Below, piece after piece: positions 43,243-52,935 of a DNA stretch of 64,000 nucleotides (positions are counted from its first letter, which is position 1; each line of letters begins with the position of its first letter). Source of the stretch: Deltaproteobacteria bacterium. GTDB lineage: Bacteria > Desulfobacterota > Desulfobacteria > Desulfobacterales > B30-G6. Below the pieces are notes generated by a model. That model was not told the DNA's origin. It did no database searches and saw only the letters and a program-made list of their open reading frames with translations. The stretch covers positions 1-64,000 of the forward strand of contig JAJDNW010000030.1 of NCBI GenBank assembly GCA_022340465.1, given 5' to 3'. Position numbers and translations under genes: made by a program.

Positions 43243-44082
43243 ATGGTTATTACGTGCTGGGGTTCCAGAGGGTCGATACCTGTATCGGGAAAAGAGTACA
43301 TCAAGTATGGTGGCGACACCACCTGTCTCGAGATTCGAACCCGCAGTAATGACATCATCATCGTTGATGCCGGCACCGGGATCAGGCGTTTGGGAAACAA
43401 GCTGATCGATGAAACCTGCGACACCTTCAACTTCCTTTTCACCCATGCCCATTGGGACCACCTCATGGGATTGCCCTTTTTCAAACCATTATACGAAGGG
43501 GAAACGCGCATAAAGACCTTCCGGTGCCCTTACTCGGGTTCGTATGCGGAAAGAATGATCACCAGGATTCTCACACCGCCGAATTTTCCTGTCAAATATT
43601 CCGATCTGAGCGCCGAATTTACCTACGAGGAAGGCTGTCCGGAATCCTTTGAAATCGGCTCGGTGCAAGTGGTTCCCATCCACCTGAGCCATCCGAACGG
43701 CGGACGCGGGTACAAGTTTATAGAAGACGGAAAAACGTTCGTCTTCCTGACGGACAATGAGTTGGGATATGTCCACCCCAAAGGCCTTACCAAGGAGACC
43801 TATGCGCAGTTCTGCGCTGACGCCGATCTCCTGATTCACGATGCCGAATACACCCCCGAAGAGTATGAGCAATACATCGAGTGGGGGCACTCGTCCTATG
43901 CCGATGTGCTGAATTTGGCCATCCATGCAAATGTGAAGAAGCTGGGGCTGTTTCACCTGAATCAGGACCGTTCGGATGACGACATGGACGAGATCGTTAC
44001 CGTGTGCCGGCGCCGCATTGCCGATCAGGGGAAGACATTCGAGTGCTTTGCGGTGGGAAGCGACATGACTTTCGAGTTATGA
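43243..44082 (+). CDS. MBL fold metallo-hydrolase
   Basis: 279 residues. The metal motif HAHWDHLMGLPFF (about 67-79) with further ligands His in PIHLSHP, Asp in LLIHDAEY and the preceding VDAGTGIRRLG. This matches the PhnP/RNase Z-like MBL branch, here with unknown substrate (cyclic phosphodiesters or nucleotides are plausible). A hairpin terminator lies 69 bases downstream. No ribosome-binding site stronger than AAAGGGAA. Confidence 0.88.
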   Translation: MVITCWGSRGSIPVSGKEYIKYGGDTTCLEIRTRSNDIIIVDAGTGIRRLGNKLIDETCDTFNFLFTHAHWDHLMGLPFFKPLYEGETRIKTFRCPYSGSYAERMITRILTPPNFPVKYSDLSAEFTYEEGCPESFEIGSVQVVPIHLSHPNGGRGYKFIEDGKTFVFLTDNELGYVHPKGLTKETYAQFCADADLLIHDAEYTPEEYEQYIEWGHSSYADVLNLAIHANVKKLGLFHLNQDRSDDDMDEIVTVCRRRIADQGKTFECFAVGSDMTFEL

Positions 44083-44085
44083 CCC

Positions 44086-44105
44086 CATAGTTGCAACGTT
44101 GAGGT
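44086..44105 (+). repeat. short dispersed motif, copy c
   Basis: CATAGTTGCAACGTTGAGGT, three bases after the stop codon, matching the copy at 10062 in 19 of 20 positions. Confidence 0.55.
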
Positions 44106-44150
44106 GTTGCCCGCCGGAAAAAAATGAGGACATGAGGCTTCAACGGAGCC

Positions 44151-44190
44151 AGCCCGAATATCCATTAGGACTATTCGGGCTTACCTTTTT
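44151..44190 (+). terminator. hairpin terminator or attenuator before RACo-like gene 2
   Basis: Perfect 10-base stem AGCCCGAATA/TATTCGGGCT (44151-44160 and 44172-44181) followed by TACCTTTTT. It resembles an intrinsic terminator, but it lies only 13 bases before the start codon of the next gene, so control by attenuation is possible. Confidence 0.6.
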
Positions 44191-44202
44191 AGGAATTGCG
44201 TT

Positions 44203-45774
44203 ATGGCGGTGCAAAAACCGGTCTTTCGAGATGGTTGGGTCACACACGTCGAACTGCAGCCACCGTCGCTGGCCGACAACACATCCGATGGGGGTCGGCT
44301 GATAGAGGGGTTGAAGGGGAAGCTCGCATCGCGTGCGGTTGCGATCGACCTGCCGCTTTTAAAAAAACTGCCTTTTCTTCTGCGGGAATGGGAATACAGT
44401 GCCGGGTGTGTTGTGGCCCGAGACGCCGACGGCTGGCTGGTGACGGGACTTTTCCCGCCCGGGGATTCTCGGCCGCCGATGGGACTGGCCGTGGACCTGG
44501 GAACTTCCCGGATTGTTTTGAGACTTGTCAACCTCCTGTCTGGGGAATCGCTGGGCGAACGCTCCTTCGACAATCCTCAAATTGCCATCGGGCCGGACAT
44601 TCTGGCAAGAATCCATTATGCCGAGGAACCGGAGGGGTTGTCGACGCTCAAGCGTCTCGTCGTCGACGGGATGAACCTGGAGATTGCGAGTCTTTGCAGG
44701 GCATGCGGCAGGGAAGCGGAAAATATCTTCATGGTTTCCCTGGCAGGCAACACGACCATGACCCATCTGTTCATGGGGCTGGAGCCGCGCTGGATCATCC
44801 GGGAACCCTACATTCCGGTAACCAACCGCCCGGGAATGCTGCGGGCATCGGAACTGGGACTGGCCGTCAACCCTTCCGGCAGAATATTTATCTACCCGAA
44901 CATCGGCAGCTATTTCGGCGGAGACCTCATTGCGGGAATACTGTTTGCGGGCATGCACAGGCAAAAAGAAACAGGCATTCTGGTGGACGTGGGCACCAAC
45001 GCGGAAGTCGTGCTGGGGAACGAGAACTGGCTGATCGCCTGTGCCGGGGCGGCCGGCCCGGCGCTGGAGGGCGGCGTGACCCGCATGGGAATGATGGCGG
45101 GGCCGGGGGTGATCGATAAAGTGAGAATAGATCCGGAAGCAGGCGGATTCGACCTTGCTACCATCGGCGACACGCCGCCCAAGGGGATCTGCGGATCCGG
45201 CCTGATCGATCTGGCAGCCCAACTGTTTCTATCCGGAATGCTGGACGTCAGGGGAAAGTTCGATCCGGCCGTCTGCGGTGAGCTGTTGCAGGATGTGGCC
45301 GGCGTGCCTTCGCTGGTGGTTGTCCCGGCCGACCGGTCGGCCACCGGCCGGGATCTCACGGTAAGCCAGGCAGACATCGACAGCCTGGTGCGTTCCAAAG
45401 CGGCCATGTACACCATCCTGGAGACGATCACGAATTCCGTCGGCATGCTGCCGGGGGACCTGTCCACCTTCTATGTGGCCGGCACTTTCGGCTCATTTAT
45501 CGATCCGGTTTCAGCCATTTCCATCGGGATGCTTCCCGATCTTCCCCGGCAGGCCTTCAAGGTGCTGGGCAACAGCTCGCTTGAAGGGGCCGCCCGGCTT
45601 CTGACCAGTCCGGACAGTCTGGAGGAAATCGACGAGATACGGAACCGGATCACCTATCTTGAACTGAACGTGAACCAGGAGTTCATGAACCGGTTCAGCG
45701 CCGCCAAATTTCTGCCGCACACCAACCCGTCCCTTTTCCCGTCCGTACCCGTAAAGCAATCGGGAAAAAAATGA
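44203..45774 (+). CDS. RACo-like ASKHA-domain ATPase without ferredoxin domain
   Basis: 523 residues with the same ASKHA (DUF4445) core as the gene at 18120: AVDLGTSRIVLRLVN, AGNTTMTHLFMGL, LVDVGTNAEVVLG, CGSGLIDLAAQLF and AGTFGSFIDP. The N-terminal [2Fe-2S] domain is missing; instead residues 1-90 keep a segment like the RACo middle domain (VELQPPSLADNTSDGGRL). It could use a separate electron donor or act as a regulator. GGAA lies six bases before the ATG, after the hairpin. No corrinoid protein is adjacent. Confidence 0.88.
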   Translation: MAVQKPVFRDGWVTHVELQPPSLADNTSDGGRLIEGLKGKLASRAVAIDLPLLKKLPFLLREWEYSAGCVVARDADGWLVTGLFPPGDSRPPMGLAVDLGTSRIVLRLVNLLSGESLGERSFDNPQIAIGPDILARIHYAEEPEGLSTLKRLVVDGMNLEIASLCRACGREAENIFMVSLAGNTTMTHLFMGLEPRWIIREPYIPVTNRPGMLRASELGLAVNPSGRIFIYPNIGSYFGGDLIAGILFAGMHRQKETGILVDVGTNAEVVLGNENWLIACAGAAGPALEGGVTRMGMMAGPGVIDKVRIDPEAGGFDLATIGDTPPKGICGSGLIDLAAQLFLSGMLDVRGKFDPAVCGELLQDVAGVPSLVVVPADRSATGRDLTVSQADIDSLVRSKAAMYTILETITNSVGMLPGDLSTFYVAGTFGSFIDPVSAISIGMLPDLPRQAFKVLGNSSLEGAARLLTSPDSLEEIDEIRNRITYLELNVNQEFMNRFSAAKFLPHTNPSLFPSVPVKQSGKK

Positions 45775-45808
45775 AACGGCAGCCGGAGGGTGGGTTCGCC
45801 GAAGCGGT

Positions 45809-47572
45809 TCAGGGCGCCGCCACCCGGAACAACTGCATAAAACGCGGGTCTATGTTCTTTGCCGATACCCGGGCGTAATTCTCCTCGATTTCCTGAAAGA
45901 GTTCCTCGAAGGCGCTCCCCAGCTCTTGGGCCAGCGTATCCCGCGAAAGTCCGCTGGCAGAGGAGATCCACCCCATGAAGTCGTTTTTTCGGGCGGGTTT
46001 GATGGTCGGTGGGTTGGAAGTCATATCCCACAGCTGCTCGAAAAAGGTTTTGAAAACATCCAACGGCACTGTGGAAATGACGGCGGGGTATTCCTTCAGC
46101 CCCTGACTGTGGGCGGTCCAAAGGGTCAGAAGGAGGTTCTTGTAGTTCAAAAGGGATCCGGCATGCCCGGAAATTTTTTCTAGGGAAAGCCGGCTGAAAA
46201 GCTTGTCAAAAGATATGGTTCTGTCGAGCATTTCTTCGGTACGACGGATGTCTTCGCAGGTTTGAAACTCACGGTAAACGGTGCCGGTGGCATAGTTGTC
46301 GAAGAAAAGCGGTTTTTTAATCAAAAGCCCGCCGACAACCCCCATGAGCGTTTCCCCCCAGAAATGCAGCGGGAGGCCTGCCCGAGCATACCAGCTGCCC
46401 CGCTGCCAGGCATCTGCCTTCCACTTCAGGGCCAGGGCCCGTCCGAAGCCGACACGAAAAATATCCGCCAGCGGATAGGTTTGTATCAGCTGCCTGTGGT
46501 TGTCTTCGAGGCTTTCGAGGCCGACGTTGATATATCCGCAGGCTTTTTTTACGATCTCACCGAGTTCCTCCCGGGTATGAATCGTTTTTCCGTCGGCAAC
46601 GATGATGCTGTTGCACAGACCCGCAATTTCGGACTGCAGCTGCATGGCGACCCGGCTCCGGTCGATTTCAGCCAGCGCTTTGCTAAAGGGGCCGTCCTTT
46701 TCCAGAAGGGCGCCGACGGAAAGAGGGGCGGACAGCAAGGGCTCACCCCCCCGCTCGATGTATTTGACCGGCCGTCCGCGAAGGTCCTGAGGGTCGATGG
46801 GCTGGTAAACGCCGACGGCCTCTTCCAGTGGTAAAAAGCCCTTTTCCGCCAATCTGACATTGCGCATTCGGTATAGCGCTTCTTCGGTTTCGGCGGGTAT
46901 CACCGAGGCAGCCTCCAGCAGAAGATCACGATACAGTTGAACGTCGTGCGTGGCGATCCGTTGAAGCAGTTCCGGAAAAAACGTATCGCGTTGCTCCTTG
47001 AGTCGCTCGTAAGCAGCATCGGCCTCGGACTCGACCTCGGTATCGGATTCGGCCCCGGGCCCCGGGGCGTATTCGGCCGGGAGGTTTTTAACCCGAAAAT
47101 AAAACACGTCGTCAATGGTAATGAAATCCTTGCCCAGGTCGGCCGGATCCTGGTCTTCCTCGCGGGTGGCGACGTCGATATTGCGCTGGAGAAAAAGTTC
47201 GGTGAACACCTTTTTTTCACGGGAACACCAGCGGGCAAAACGGTCGGGGTCCGCGGTCATCAAAACGCTGAACCACTTGGTGGTTGCCAGCGGTTCGACC
47301 GTGTCGCCCTTCCAAACGTCCATGTCCAGCATATATTCCCATTGTCTGGCGGACGCCAGGGCCAGGATGGGCAGCGCGTCCTGGTGGCCGACTTCGTTGA
47401 CCAGGAGGTAGAGATCCTCCTCCGGAAAGGAATGCACCAGCTCCACCGGCCGTTCGGCGTTCAGGATCGCTTCCACGGCCTTTTCCGGCGAACGCCCCAT
47501 CAGTGTTCGCCTTTTTTCCCGGAGTATCATTGCACGCCGCCCGGCGGGTGTGATTTTTTTGTTATCGGGCAT
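45809..47572 (-). CDS. DUF6178 family protein
   Basis: 587 residues, largely helical and without signal peptide or membrane segment. It matches the DUF6178 family, known mainly from Desulfobacterota; recognised from the N-terminus (VELVHSFPEEDLYLLVNEVG) and the conserved WEYMLDMDVWKGD region. An acidic, low-complexity patch occurs at about residues 175-195. No catalytic motif and no known function. Convergent with RACo-like gene 2. Confidence 0.75.
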   Translation of the reverse strand: MPDNKKITPAGRRAMILREKRRTLMGRSPEKAVEAILNAERPVELVHSFPEEDLYLLVNEVGHQDALPILALASARQWEYMLDMDVWKGDTVEPLATTKWFSVLMTADPDRFARWCSREKKVFTELFLQRNIDVATREEDQDPADLGKDFITIDDVFYFRVKNLPAEYAPGPGAESDTEVESEADAAYERLKEQRDTFFPELLQRIATHDVQLYRDLLLEAASVIPAETEEALYRMRNVRLAEKGFLPLEEAVGVYQPIDPQDLRGRPVKYIERGGEPLLSAPLSVGALLEKDGPFSKALAEIDRSRVAMQLQSEIAGLCNSIIVADGKTIHTREELGEIVKKACGYINVGLESLEDNHRQLIQTYPLADIFRVGFGRALALKWKADAWQRGSWYARAGLPLHFWGETLMGVVGGLLIKKPLFFDNYATGTVYREFQTCEDIRRTEEMLDRTISFDKLFSRLSLEKISGHAGSLLNYKNLLLTLWTAHSQGLKEYPAVISTVPLDVFKTFFEQLWDMTSNPPTIKPARKNDFMGWISSASGLSRDTLAQELGSAFEELFQEIEENYARVSAKNIDPRFMQLFRVAAP

Positions 47573-47717
47573 TGCAGGTCGCCTTGTCCGAAGTTCTCAG
47601 GCTTTCCCGGCCTGTGAGGTAAAATGCGATTACGTCGCTATCATACAAAAGATGCCGTATTATTTTTATACTACCAGAGGCACGGACAGATAGGCAAATG
47701 GAAAATATGCCACGGTT

Positions 47718-49001
47718 TCAGCTGTCGGGTGACGAGCCGCCCCCCGCCTTCCACGGTGCAATTCGGCCAAGCAGGACAAGACCCGGGACGGCGAGTCCGG
47801 TACATAGGAGAAAGAAAGCAAACCAACCGAAATGTTTGGCCATGTATCCGGTAGGCGCCGCAGCCAGCACGCGGGGTATACCCATGAGGCTGCTCAGAAG
47901 CGCATACTGCGTGGCGGTAAATTTTTTGTTGGTGATGCTGGCCATGTAGGCCGCGTAGGCGGCCGTCCCCATGCCGGAGCTGAGATTTTCAAAGGCGATC
48001 ACCGCGGACAGCCCCGAGATGCTGTTACCGATCATCGCCAGCAGAGCGAACCCCGATGTGGAAAGCGCCTGCAGGATGCCGAATATCCAGAGGCAGCGGT
48101 TGATACCAGTGCGCAGCATGAGCACACCACCGAGGATGCCGCCGCCGATGGTGGCCCAGAAACCGAACAGTTTGACCACGGCACCGATTTGGGTCTTGGT
48201 GAAACCGATATCCAGGTAAAACGGCGTGGTCATGGCGGCCGCCATGGTGTCGCCGATTTTGTAGAGAAGGATGAAGGCCAAAATCGAAACGGCCTGCCGG
48301 CGGCCGAAGTATTCGGTCAAGGGGGCGATCACGGCTTCAACGAGGGTTTGCGGGGTGCCTTCAGGCAGTTCCGGCTCAGGCGCCAGCAGCGTGACAAGAA
48401 TTCCCGGAAGCATGCAGGCTGCCATGATTTGGTATACCATGGCGTAGGAAATATGGTCCGCCAGGATCAGGCCGCCGCCGGAGGCGAGCAGCATGCCCAC
48501 CCGGTATCCATTGACATACAGTGATGAGCCGAGGCCCAACTCTTCATCGGAAAGGTCCTCCCGCCTGTAGGCATCGACGACAATGTCCTGACTGGCGCTG
48601 AAAAAGGTTACCAGAAAGGCCACCGCCGCGACCATCCAGGGTGCCCTCGAGGGATTGGTGAATCCCAAGGTCGAAATGGACAGCATGAGGGCCGACTGGG
48701 ATAGGAAGAGCCAGCCTCTTCTCCGGCCGAAAAGGGGAAGCGTAAAGCGGTCTAAAAGGGGAGCCCACAGAAACTTCAGGGTGTAGGGAAGACCGACCAG
48801 CCCCATGATACCGATGAGCGTCAGATCGACACCTTCCTCCTTCATCCAGGCCTGGAGGACCGTGATGGTCAAAAGCAGGGGAAGCCCGCAAGAAAACCCC
48901 ATCAGCAGGGCGACCAGCATGCGCGGGCTCAAGGCGGATTGCAGAATGGAGGGGTAGCGGCTTGGTTTCATTGTCCCGGATTTGACAGGTCGGATCGGCA
49001 T
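47718..49001 (-). CDS. ampG: AmpG-like MFS transporter
   Basis: 427 residues with 12 predicted membrane helices. MFS signatures: YTLKFLWAPLLDRFTLPLFGRRRGWL is AmpG-like (substring shown) and DIVVDAYRRE is the AmpG hallmark. It probably imports anhydromuropeptides for cell wall recycling. ATG at 49001 or 48971 (the second is also a good candidate). No recycling enzyme is adjacent. Confidence 0.85.
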   Translation of the reverse strand: MPIRPVKSGTMKPSRYPSILQSALSPRMLVALLMGFSCGLPLLLTITVLQAWMKEEGVDLTLIGIMGLVGLPYTLKFLWAPLLDRFTLPLFGRRRGWLFLSQSALMLSISTLGFTNPSRAPWMVAAVAFLVTFFSASQDIVVDAYRREDLSDEELGLGSSLYVNGYRVGMLLASGGGLILADHISYAMVYQIMAACMLPGILVTLLAPEPELPEGTPQTLVEAVIAPLTEYFGRRQAVSILAFILLYKIGDTMAAAMTTPFYLDIGFTKTQIGAVVKLFGFWATIGGGILGGVLMLRTGINRCLWIFGILQALSTSGFALLAMIGNSISGLSAVIAFENLSSGMGTAAYAAYMASITNKKFTATQYALLSSLMGIPRVLAAAPTGYMAKHFGWFAFFLLCTGLAVPGLVLLGRIAPWKAGGGSSPDS

Positions 49002-49075
49002 TTGAGATGGCTGCTGGCGTCGGTGTCAAAATCCTTCGCAACCATGATGGCGTTGAGCGGGAAGTCAGTGCCCGC

Positions 49076-51037
49076 TCATCCCTTCATCATTTGTTCCGGT
49101 GTCACGACGGGGCCGTACGTCGTTTTAAGCGCCAGGAGACCACTTTTTTGTTCCTCCAGGACTTCGAACAGCTTTTCCGGAATATTTTCTTCCCTGCTGT
49201 AGGCTTCCGTCTGAAGGTCGATTCTGCCGACGATGTTGTCGATGTAGAGTGAAAACTGCCGCGTGTAAAGCTCTTGAGTGTATTCCTTGTCGATAATGCC
49301 GGCAAAGAGATCCCTGAGGTCTTCATATTTTGGCAAGTCACCGATGGGTGTCGGTATGACGGTTACATCGCCGTGGGCCTTTTTTTCAAGCCAGGCCAGC
49401 CATACTTTCACGTCCTTTTTTTCGCCAAGCAGTTTTTTGGATTCTCCGCCACGCGCTTCGTGGGTGAGGAAGTAGTTCAAACCCGCCATGACAGGCTTTT
49501 TGTCCGGTGCCAGTTTCGGGCTGTTGAAGAATTTGAACTGGGCGTCCATATAATCTCCCAGCGCGCCGGGTATAAAGGGTGCATTGGCCCACGGTGCTCT
49601 TTTGACGCCCGTGGCGCCCACTTCCGTCGCGGTTGCCGCCGACACGATGCAGGCGCCGATAACGACGCCGTGGTCGGGATTTTTAGCTGCCCACACAGGC
49701 GGCATGGTGTCGCTGTCCCGGCCGCTGTAGGTGATCACCCGCGTTTCCACCCCCGAAGGGTTTTCCGCCATCTCCGAGTAGTTGGCCAGGGATGTGGATG
49801 CGACCGTGCACCTGGAATTGGGATGGGACATGGGAATTTCTTTGCCGCCGGCATCTTTTTTACCCCGATACCAGTCTCCCTGAAAATTGGTGCCCTTGTC
49901 CGGTGGGGCTTCGCCGTTACCCACCCAGTGGGGCACGCCGTCGGCATCGATGAGTACGTTGGACCAGATCACTTCACTGCCTTCGTTGCGCAGGATATCC
50001 ATCAACATGGGATCGCCTTCCCGATTGACATCTTCGACAATGCCGAAAATGCCGCACTCGGGATTAACGGAGCGAATGCCGCCGTCCTCGGCTATCCACA
50101 TTTGGGCAAGATCGTCACCCACGAAATGGGTGCCGGCCATGGCGGTTGTCGTTTTGCCGCACCCGCTTGGAGCGGCGCCGGTGCACCATGTTGTGCGTCC
50201 GCCGGGCCCATCGATACCCGTGATGAACATGTGTTCGGAGAGTTCGACGCCCCTATTTTCATAGACGGCTTTGTCTACGGAGAAACGGTGATTTCCTTTT
50301 TTCAAGAGCAGGGTATTGCCCGCATAGGTGCAGTTGAAGCTGAAGGTGGTTCTGTACCGCCGGTCCATGAAGACGCGTGCGCTGGGCAGGTCTTCGGGCC
50401 GATTGAGGCCTTCGCTGTGAATATTGGTGTAGAAGTGACCCAGGCGTTTCACTTCCTGATCGAACTGGGCGTAAGCGTTGCGGTACAGGATTTCCGCGCT
50501 GTGGGAAACATAGGCCGAGCTGGTAATTTCGAGGGCGGGATTCGAAACGGGCGCGCCCACCGGGCCGCGCATGTAAAAGCCCACCACCATTGTCATGCCG
50601 CGCATGATGCCGGTCATGATCCGGCCGATTTCATCCAGGGCCTGCGCACGTTCCATGCGGTTAGCCAGGGAACTGATCTGCTCGTCGGGGTCGGCGATGT
50701 AATACGTCCTGTCGATAATCCTTCCCTGTTCGTCCTTCAGGTCGAAGTGGATGGTGTGGTCCTTCATTTTCAAGGGGGCTTCCTCGCCTTTTTCCAATGC
50801 CATGTTGCGTATGAATCGGCGGTCTTCTTCGGAGCCGGTGTTGATGAAAACGGCGTCCGGATCGCACATGACGGCCGCGTTGGCAATGTTGATGAGGATG
50901 TCGGGGTTGGTGATCGGTTTCAACCGGATGAGATGCTCCGGGTCCAGCCTGTCCTTAAAAAATGCCATGGCGTCGTCGTAATTGCGGATGCCGCCGACAC
51001 GTTTTACTATATCGATGCCCCTCTTGTCGCGTTCCAT
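49076..51037 (-). CDS. pckG: phosphoenolpyruvate carboxykinase (GTP), divergent
   Basis: 653 residues, normal for GTP-type PEPCK. The P-loop APSGCGKTTTAM (residues 289-300) differs from the usual FPSACGKTN, and a VGDDLAQMWI segment provides the metal Asp. Active-site region ITGIDGPGG, SHPNSRCT and GVVIGACIVSAATATEVGATG fit the family in diverged form. It makes PEP from oxaloacetate for gluconeogenesis in an acetate- or fatty-acid-oxidising organism. It could use ITP or another nucleotide. Confidence 0.88.
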   Translation of the reverse strand: MERDKRGIDIVKRVGGIRNYDDAMAFFKDRLDPEHLIRLKPITNPDILINIANAAVMCDPDAVFINTGSEEDRRFIRNMALEKGEEAPLKMKDHTIHFDLKDEQGRIIDRTYYIADPDEQISSLANRMERAQALDEIGRIMTGIMRGMTMVVGFYMRGPVGAPVSNPALEITSSAYVSHSAEILYRNAYAQFDQEVKRLGHFYTNIHSEGLNRPEDLPSARVFMDRRYRTTFSFNCTYAGNTLLLKKGNHRFSVDKAVYENRGVELSEHMFITGIDGPGGRTTWCTGAAPSGCGKTTTAMAGTHFVGDDLAQMWIAEDGGIRSVNPECGIFGIVEDVNREGDPMLMDILRNEGSEVIWSNVLIDADGVPHWVGNGEAPPDKGTNFQGDWYRGKKDAGGKEIPMSHPNSRCTVASTSLANYSEMAENPSGVETRVITYSGRDSDTMPPVWAAKNPDHGVVIGACIVSAATATEVGATGVKRAPWANAPFIPGALGDYMDAQFKFFNSPKLAPDKKPVMAGLNYFLTHEARGGESKKLLGEKKDVKVWLAWLEKKAHGDVTVIPTPIGDLPKYEDLRDLFAGIIDKEYTQELYTRQFSLYIDNIVGRIDLQTEAYSREENIPEKLFEVLEEQKSGLLALKTTYGPVVTPEQMMKG

Positions 51038-51056
51038 AGGTGTTCTCCTGTAACAA

Positions 51057-51710
51057 TCACTCCATGCAGTTGAATTTTTGATCCACGGGCATGTGGATTT
51101 CCAGCCACTTCATCACCTTGTCGAATTCTTCCTCAAGTTCCCTGAGGGCCTTGCCCCTGTGGCTGACACGGCTTTTTTCCTCCCGGGTGAGCTGAGCGAA
51201 TGTTTTTTGCAACGGCGGAAAGAAAAAGATCGGGTCATAGCCAAAACCGTTTTCACCCTGCGGCTCTCGGGTAAGCACGCCTTCGCATCGGGCCTCGTAG
51301 GTCAACGCCGGGCCGGTGGGCACGGCAAAGGAAATGACGCAGGCGAAGGCGGCGTTCCTGTTCTCTTCGTCCTGCATCGCCTCGAGCAGCTTTTGGCAGC
51401 GCTCCCGGTCGGTAGCCTCCGGACCGGCAAAGCGTGCCGAGTGAACGCCCGGGGCGCCTTTCAGGGCTTCGACCATCAGGCCGGAATCGTCGGCTATGGC
51501 TGGAAGCCCCAGGATTCTGGCGGTAACGCTCGCTTTTTTATAGGCATTCTCGTCGAAGGTCTCACCGTCTTCCTCCACTTCAGGGATCGGGCCGAAATCA
51601 TCCAGGTTTTTGATCTGTATGGGAAAATCCTTTAAAAGATCTCTTATTTCTGCGGTCTTTCCCCGGTTGCGGGTAGCGATGACGATCGGTATGCAGTTGT
51701 TTGTTTCCAT
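51057..51710 (-). CDS. rdgB: RdgB/HAM1 non-canonical purine NTP pyrophosphatase
   Basis: 217 residues from the ATG at 51710 (open frame extends to 51746). Signatures: IVIATRNRGKTAEIRDLL (SxNxxK-type start), IADDSGLMVEALKGAPGVHSARFAG and the C-terminal REEKSRVSHRGKAL. It hydrolyses ITP, dITP and XTP to monophosphates and so protects DNA. The length is normal. Probably transcribed before pckG on the same strand, 19 bases apart. Confidence 0.95.
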   Translation of the reverse strand: METNNCIPIVIATRNRGKTAEIRDLLKDFPIQIKNLDDFGPIPEVEEDGETFDENAYKKASVTARILGLPAIADDSGLMVEALKGAPGVHSARFAGPEATDRERCQKLLEAMQDEENRNAAFACVISFAVPTGPALTYEARCEGVLTREPQGENGFGYDPIFFFPPLQKTFAQLTREEKSRVSHRGKALRELEEEFDKVMKWLEIHMPVDQKFNCME

Positions 51711-52085
51711 AATGCGGTTAAATAATAGAACCCCTTTAATTGTCAAGCGGACACTATAAAAATATTACCGCCAGATGTCGCATGTCTCCAGCGATGGCAT
51801 GCGGCACGGCCCGTTGGCCGTCCCCTCCCATGGAACGATTGACGACCTGGGTTGTTCTGCCCGGCCGCTTGAAACCCGGGCGCTCGTGGATGTGTCCGCA
51901 CATGGTCACGGGAGGCTGATAGTGCCGGATGAGCCTTACCGGTTTTCTCCTTTGCCGGTTGACTGGTAACCCTTACTAGGCTACCATCACACGGCGCATA
52001 ATTCAACGCTCAACCGGTCGGATGCCGGAGGACAGATTGTCGAAAAGCGGAAAGTGAGGCATAAATTCAGATGGAGGAGGCGGCC
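51711..52085. other. intergenic, no gene seen
   Basis: About 375 bases between divergent rdgB and the SDR gene. No convincing gene, repeat or hairpin. The GGAGGAGG at 52073-52080 is the ribosome-binding site of the SDR gene. Confidence 0.4.
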
Positions 52086-52847
52086 GTGGCTGATATAACC
52101 TATGGATTGGCGGATAATGTTTACGTTGTAACCGGGGGGACGCGGGGCATCGGGCTTGTCCTGGCGAAGATGCTGCTGGCACAGCATGCGAAGGTTGTCG
52201 TTTGCGGAAGAAAACAGGAGGGCCTCGACAGGGCAGTCGCCGAATTGAACGGAGGGGACCGCGTGGTTGCCCTGCCGGCGCACGTTGCCAAGGCCGAGGA
52301 TGTTGACCGCCTCTTCGATCGCACCCTGGATGCCTTCGGCCGTCTTGACGGCCTCATCAACAACGTCGGCATGAACATAATTACCTCTGTCGTCGACGCG
52401 GACCCGTCTCTGTGGCAGAAAATCATCGATTCCAACCTCAACGGGGCGTTTCTGTGTTCAAGGCGGGCCGGGCAGATCATGCGCGAGCAAAAAAGCGGGA
52501 AAATCGTCAGTGTAAGCTCACTGGCGGCGCACAGGTCCGCGCCCGCCATGGGGATCTATGGCATTGCCAAGGCCGCCATGGAAATGATGACCAAGGTGCT
52601 GGCCCAGGAACTGGCGCCCTTCAATATTCAGGTGAATGCCGTGGCGCCGGCGATGGTTCGGACCAAGTTCAGCGAGCCGTTCTGGTCGAATGAAGATATG
52701 CACCGGGAGATTGTCAAAACCATTCCACTGGGCAGAATCGCGGAACCGGATGAGGTGGCCCACCCGATTCTGTTCCTGTGCTCCGGGGCCGCGGATTTTA
52801 TCACCGGGCAGACCTTGATGGTGGATGGGGGCGCCTCGGCTATATAG
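52086..52847 (+). CDS. SDR family oxidoreductase
   Basis: 253 residues from the GTG at 52086, chosen because GGAGGAGG lies five bases upstream and the in-frame ATG at 52071 overlaps it. TGGTRGIG at 16-23, NNVG at about 92-95, Ser144/145 and Tyr158-x3-Lys162 (YGIAK), and PLGRIAEPDEV near the C-terminus. It resembles FabG-like 3-oxoacyl-ACP or hydroxy-acid dehydrogenases. Substrate unknown. Monocistronic. Confidence 0.9.
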   Translation: MADITYGLADNVYVVTGGTRGIGLVLAKMLLAQHAKVVVCGRKQEGLDRAVAELNGGDRVVALPAHVAKAEDVDRLFDRTLDAFGRLDGLINNVGMNIITSVVDADPSLWQKIIDSNLNGAFLCSRRAGQIMREQKSGKIVSVSSLAAHRSAPAMGIYGIAKAAMEMMTKVLAQELAPFNIQVNAVAPAMVRTKFSEPFWSNEDMHREIVKTIPLGRIAEPDEVAHPILFLCSGAADFITGQTLMVDGGASAI

Positions 52848-52935
52848 CCTAAGCGCACGGCAGGGTTGAAACGTTGCGCTACATATGCGGGTTTTAACTT
52901 GATCATTTGACAGTGTTTGGGGCCGGCCAGCGGCG

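Noticed and set aside
44086-44202. Cobalamin riboswitch ahead of RACo-like gene 2
   Set aside because: No B12-box-like sequence is visible, only one hairpin.
49274-51073. 599-codon plus-strand open frame opposite pckG
   Set aside because: Shadow frame; the minus-strand PEPCK has full family motifs.
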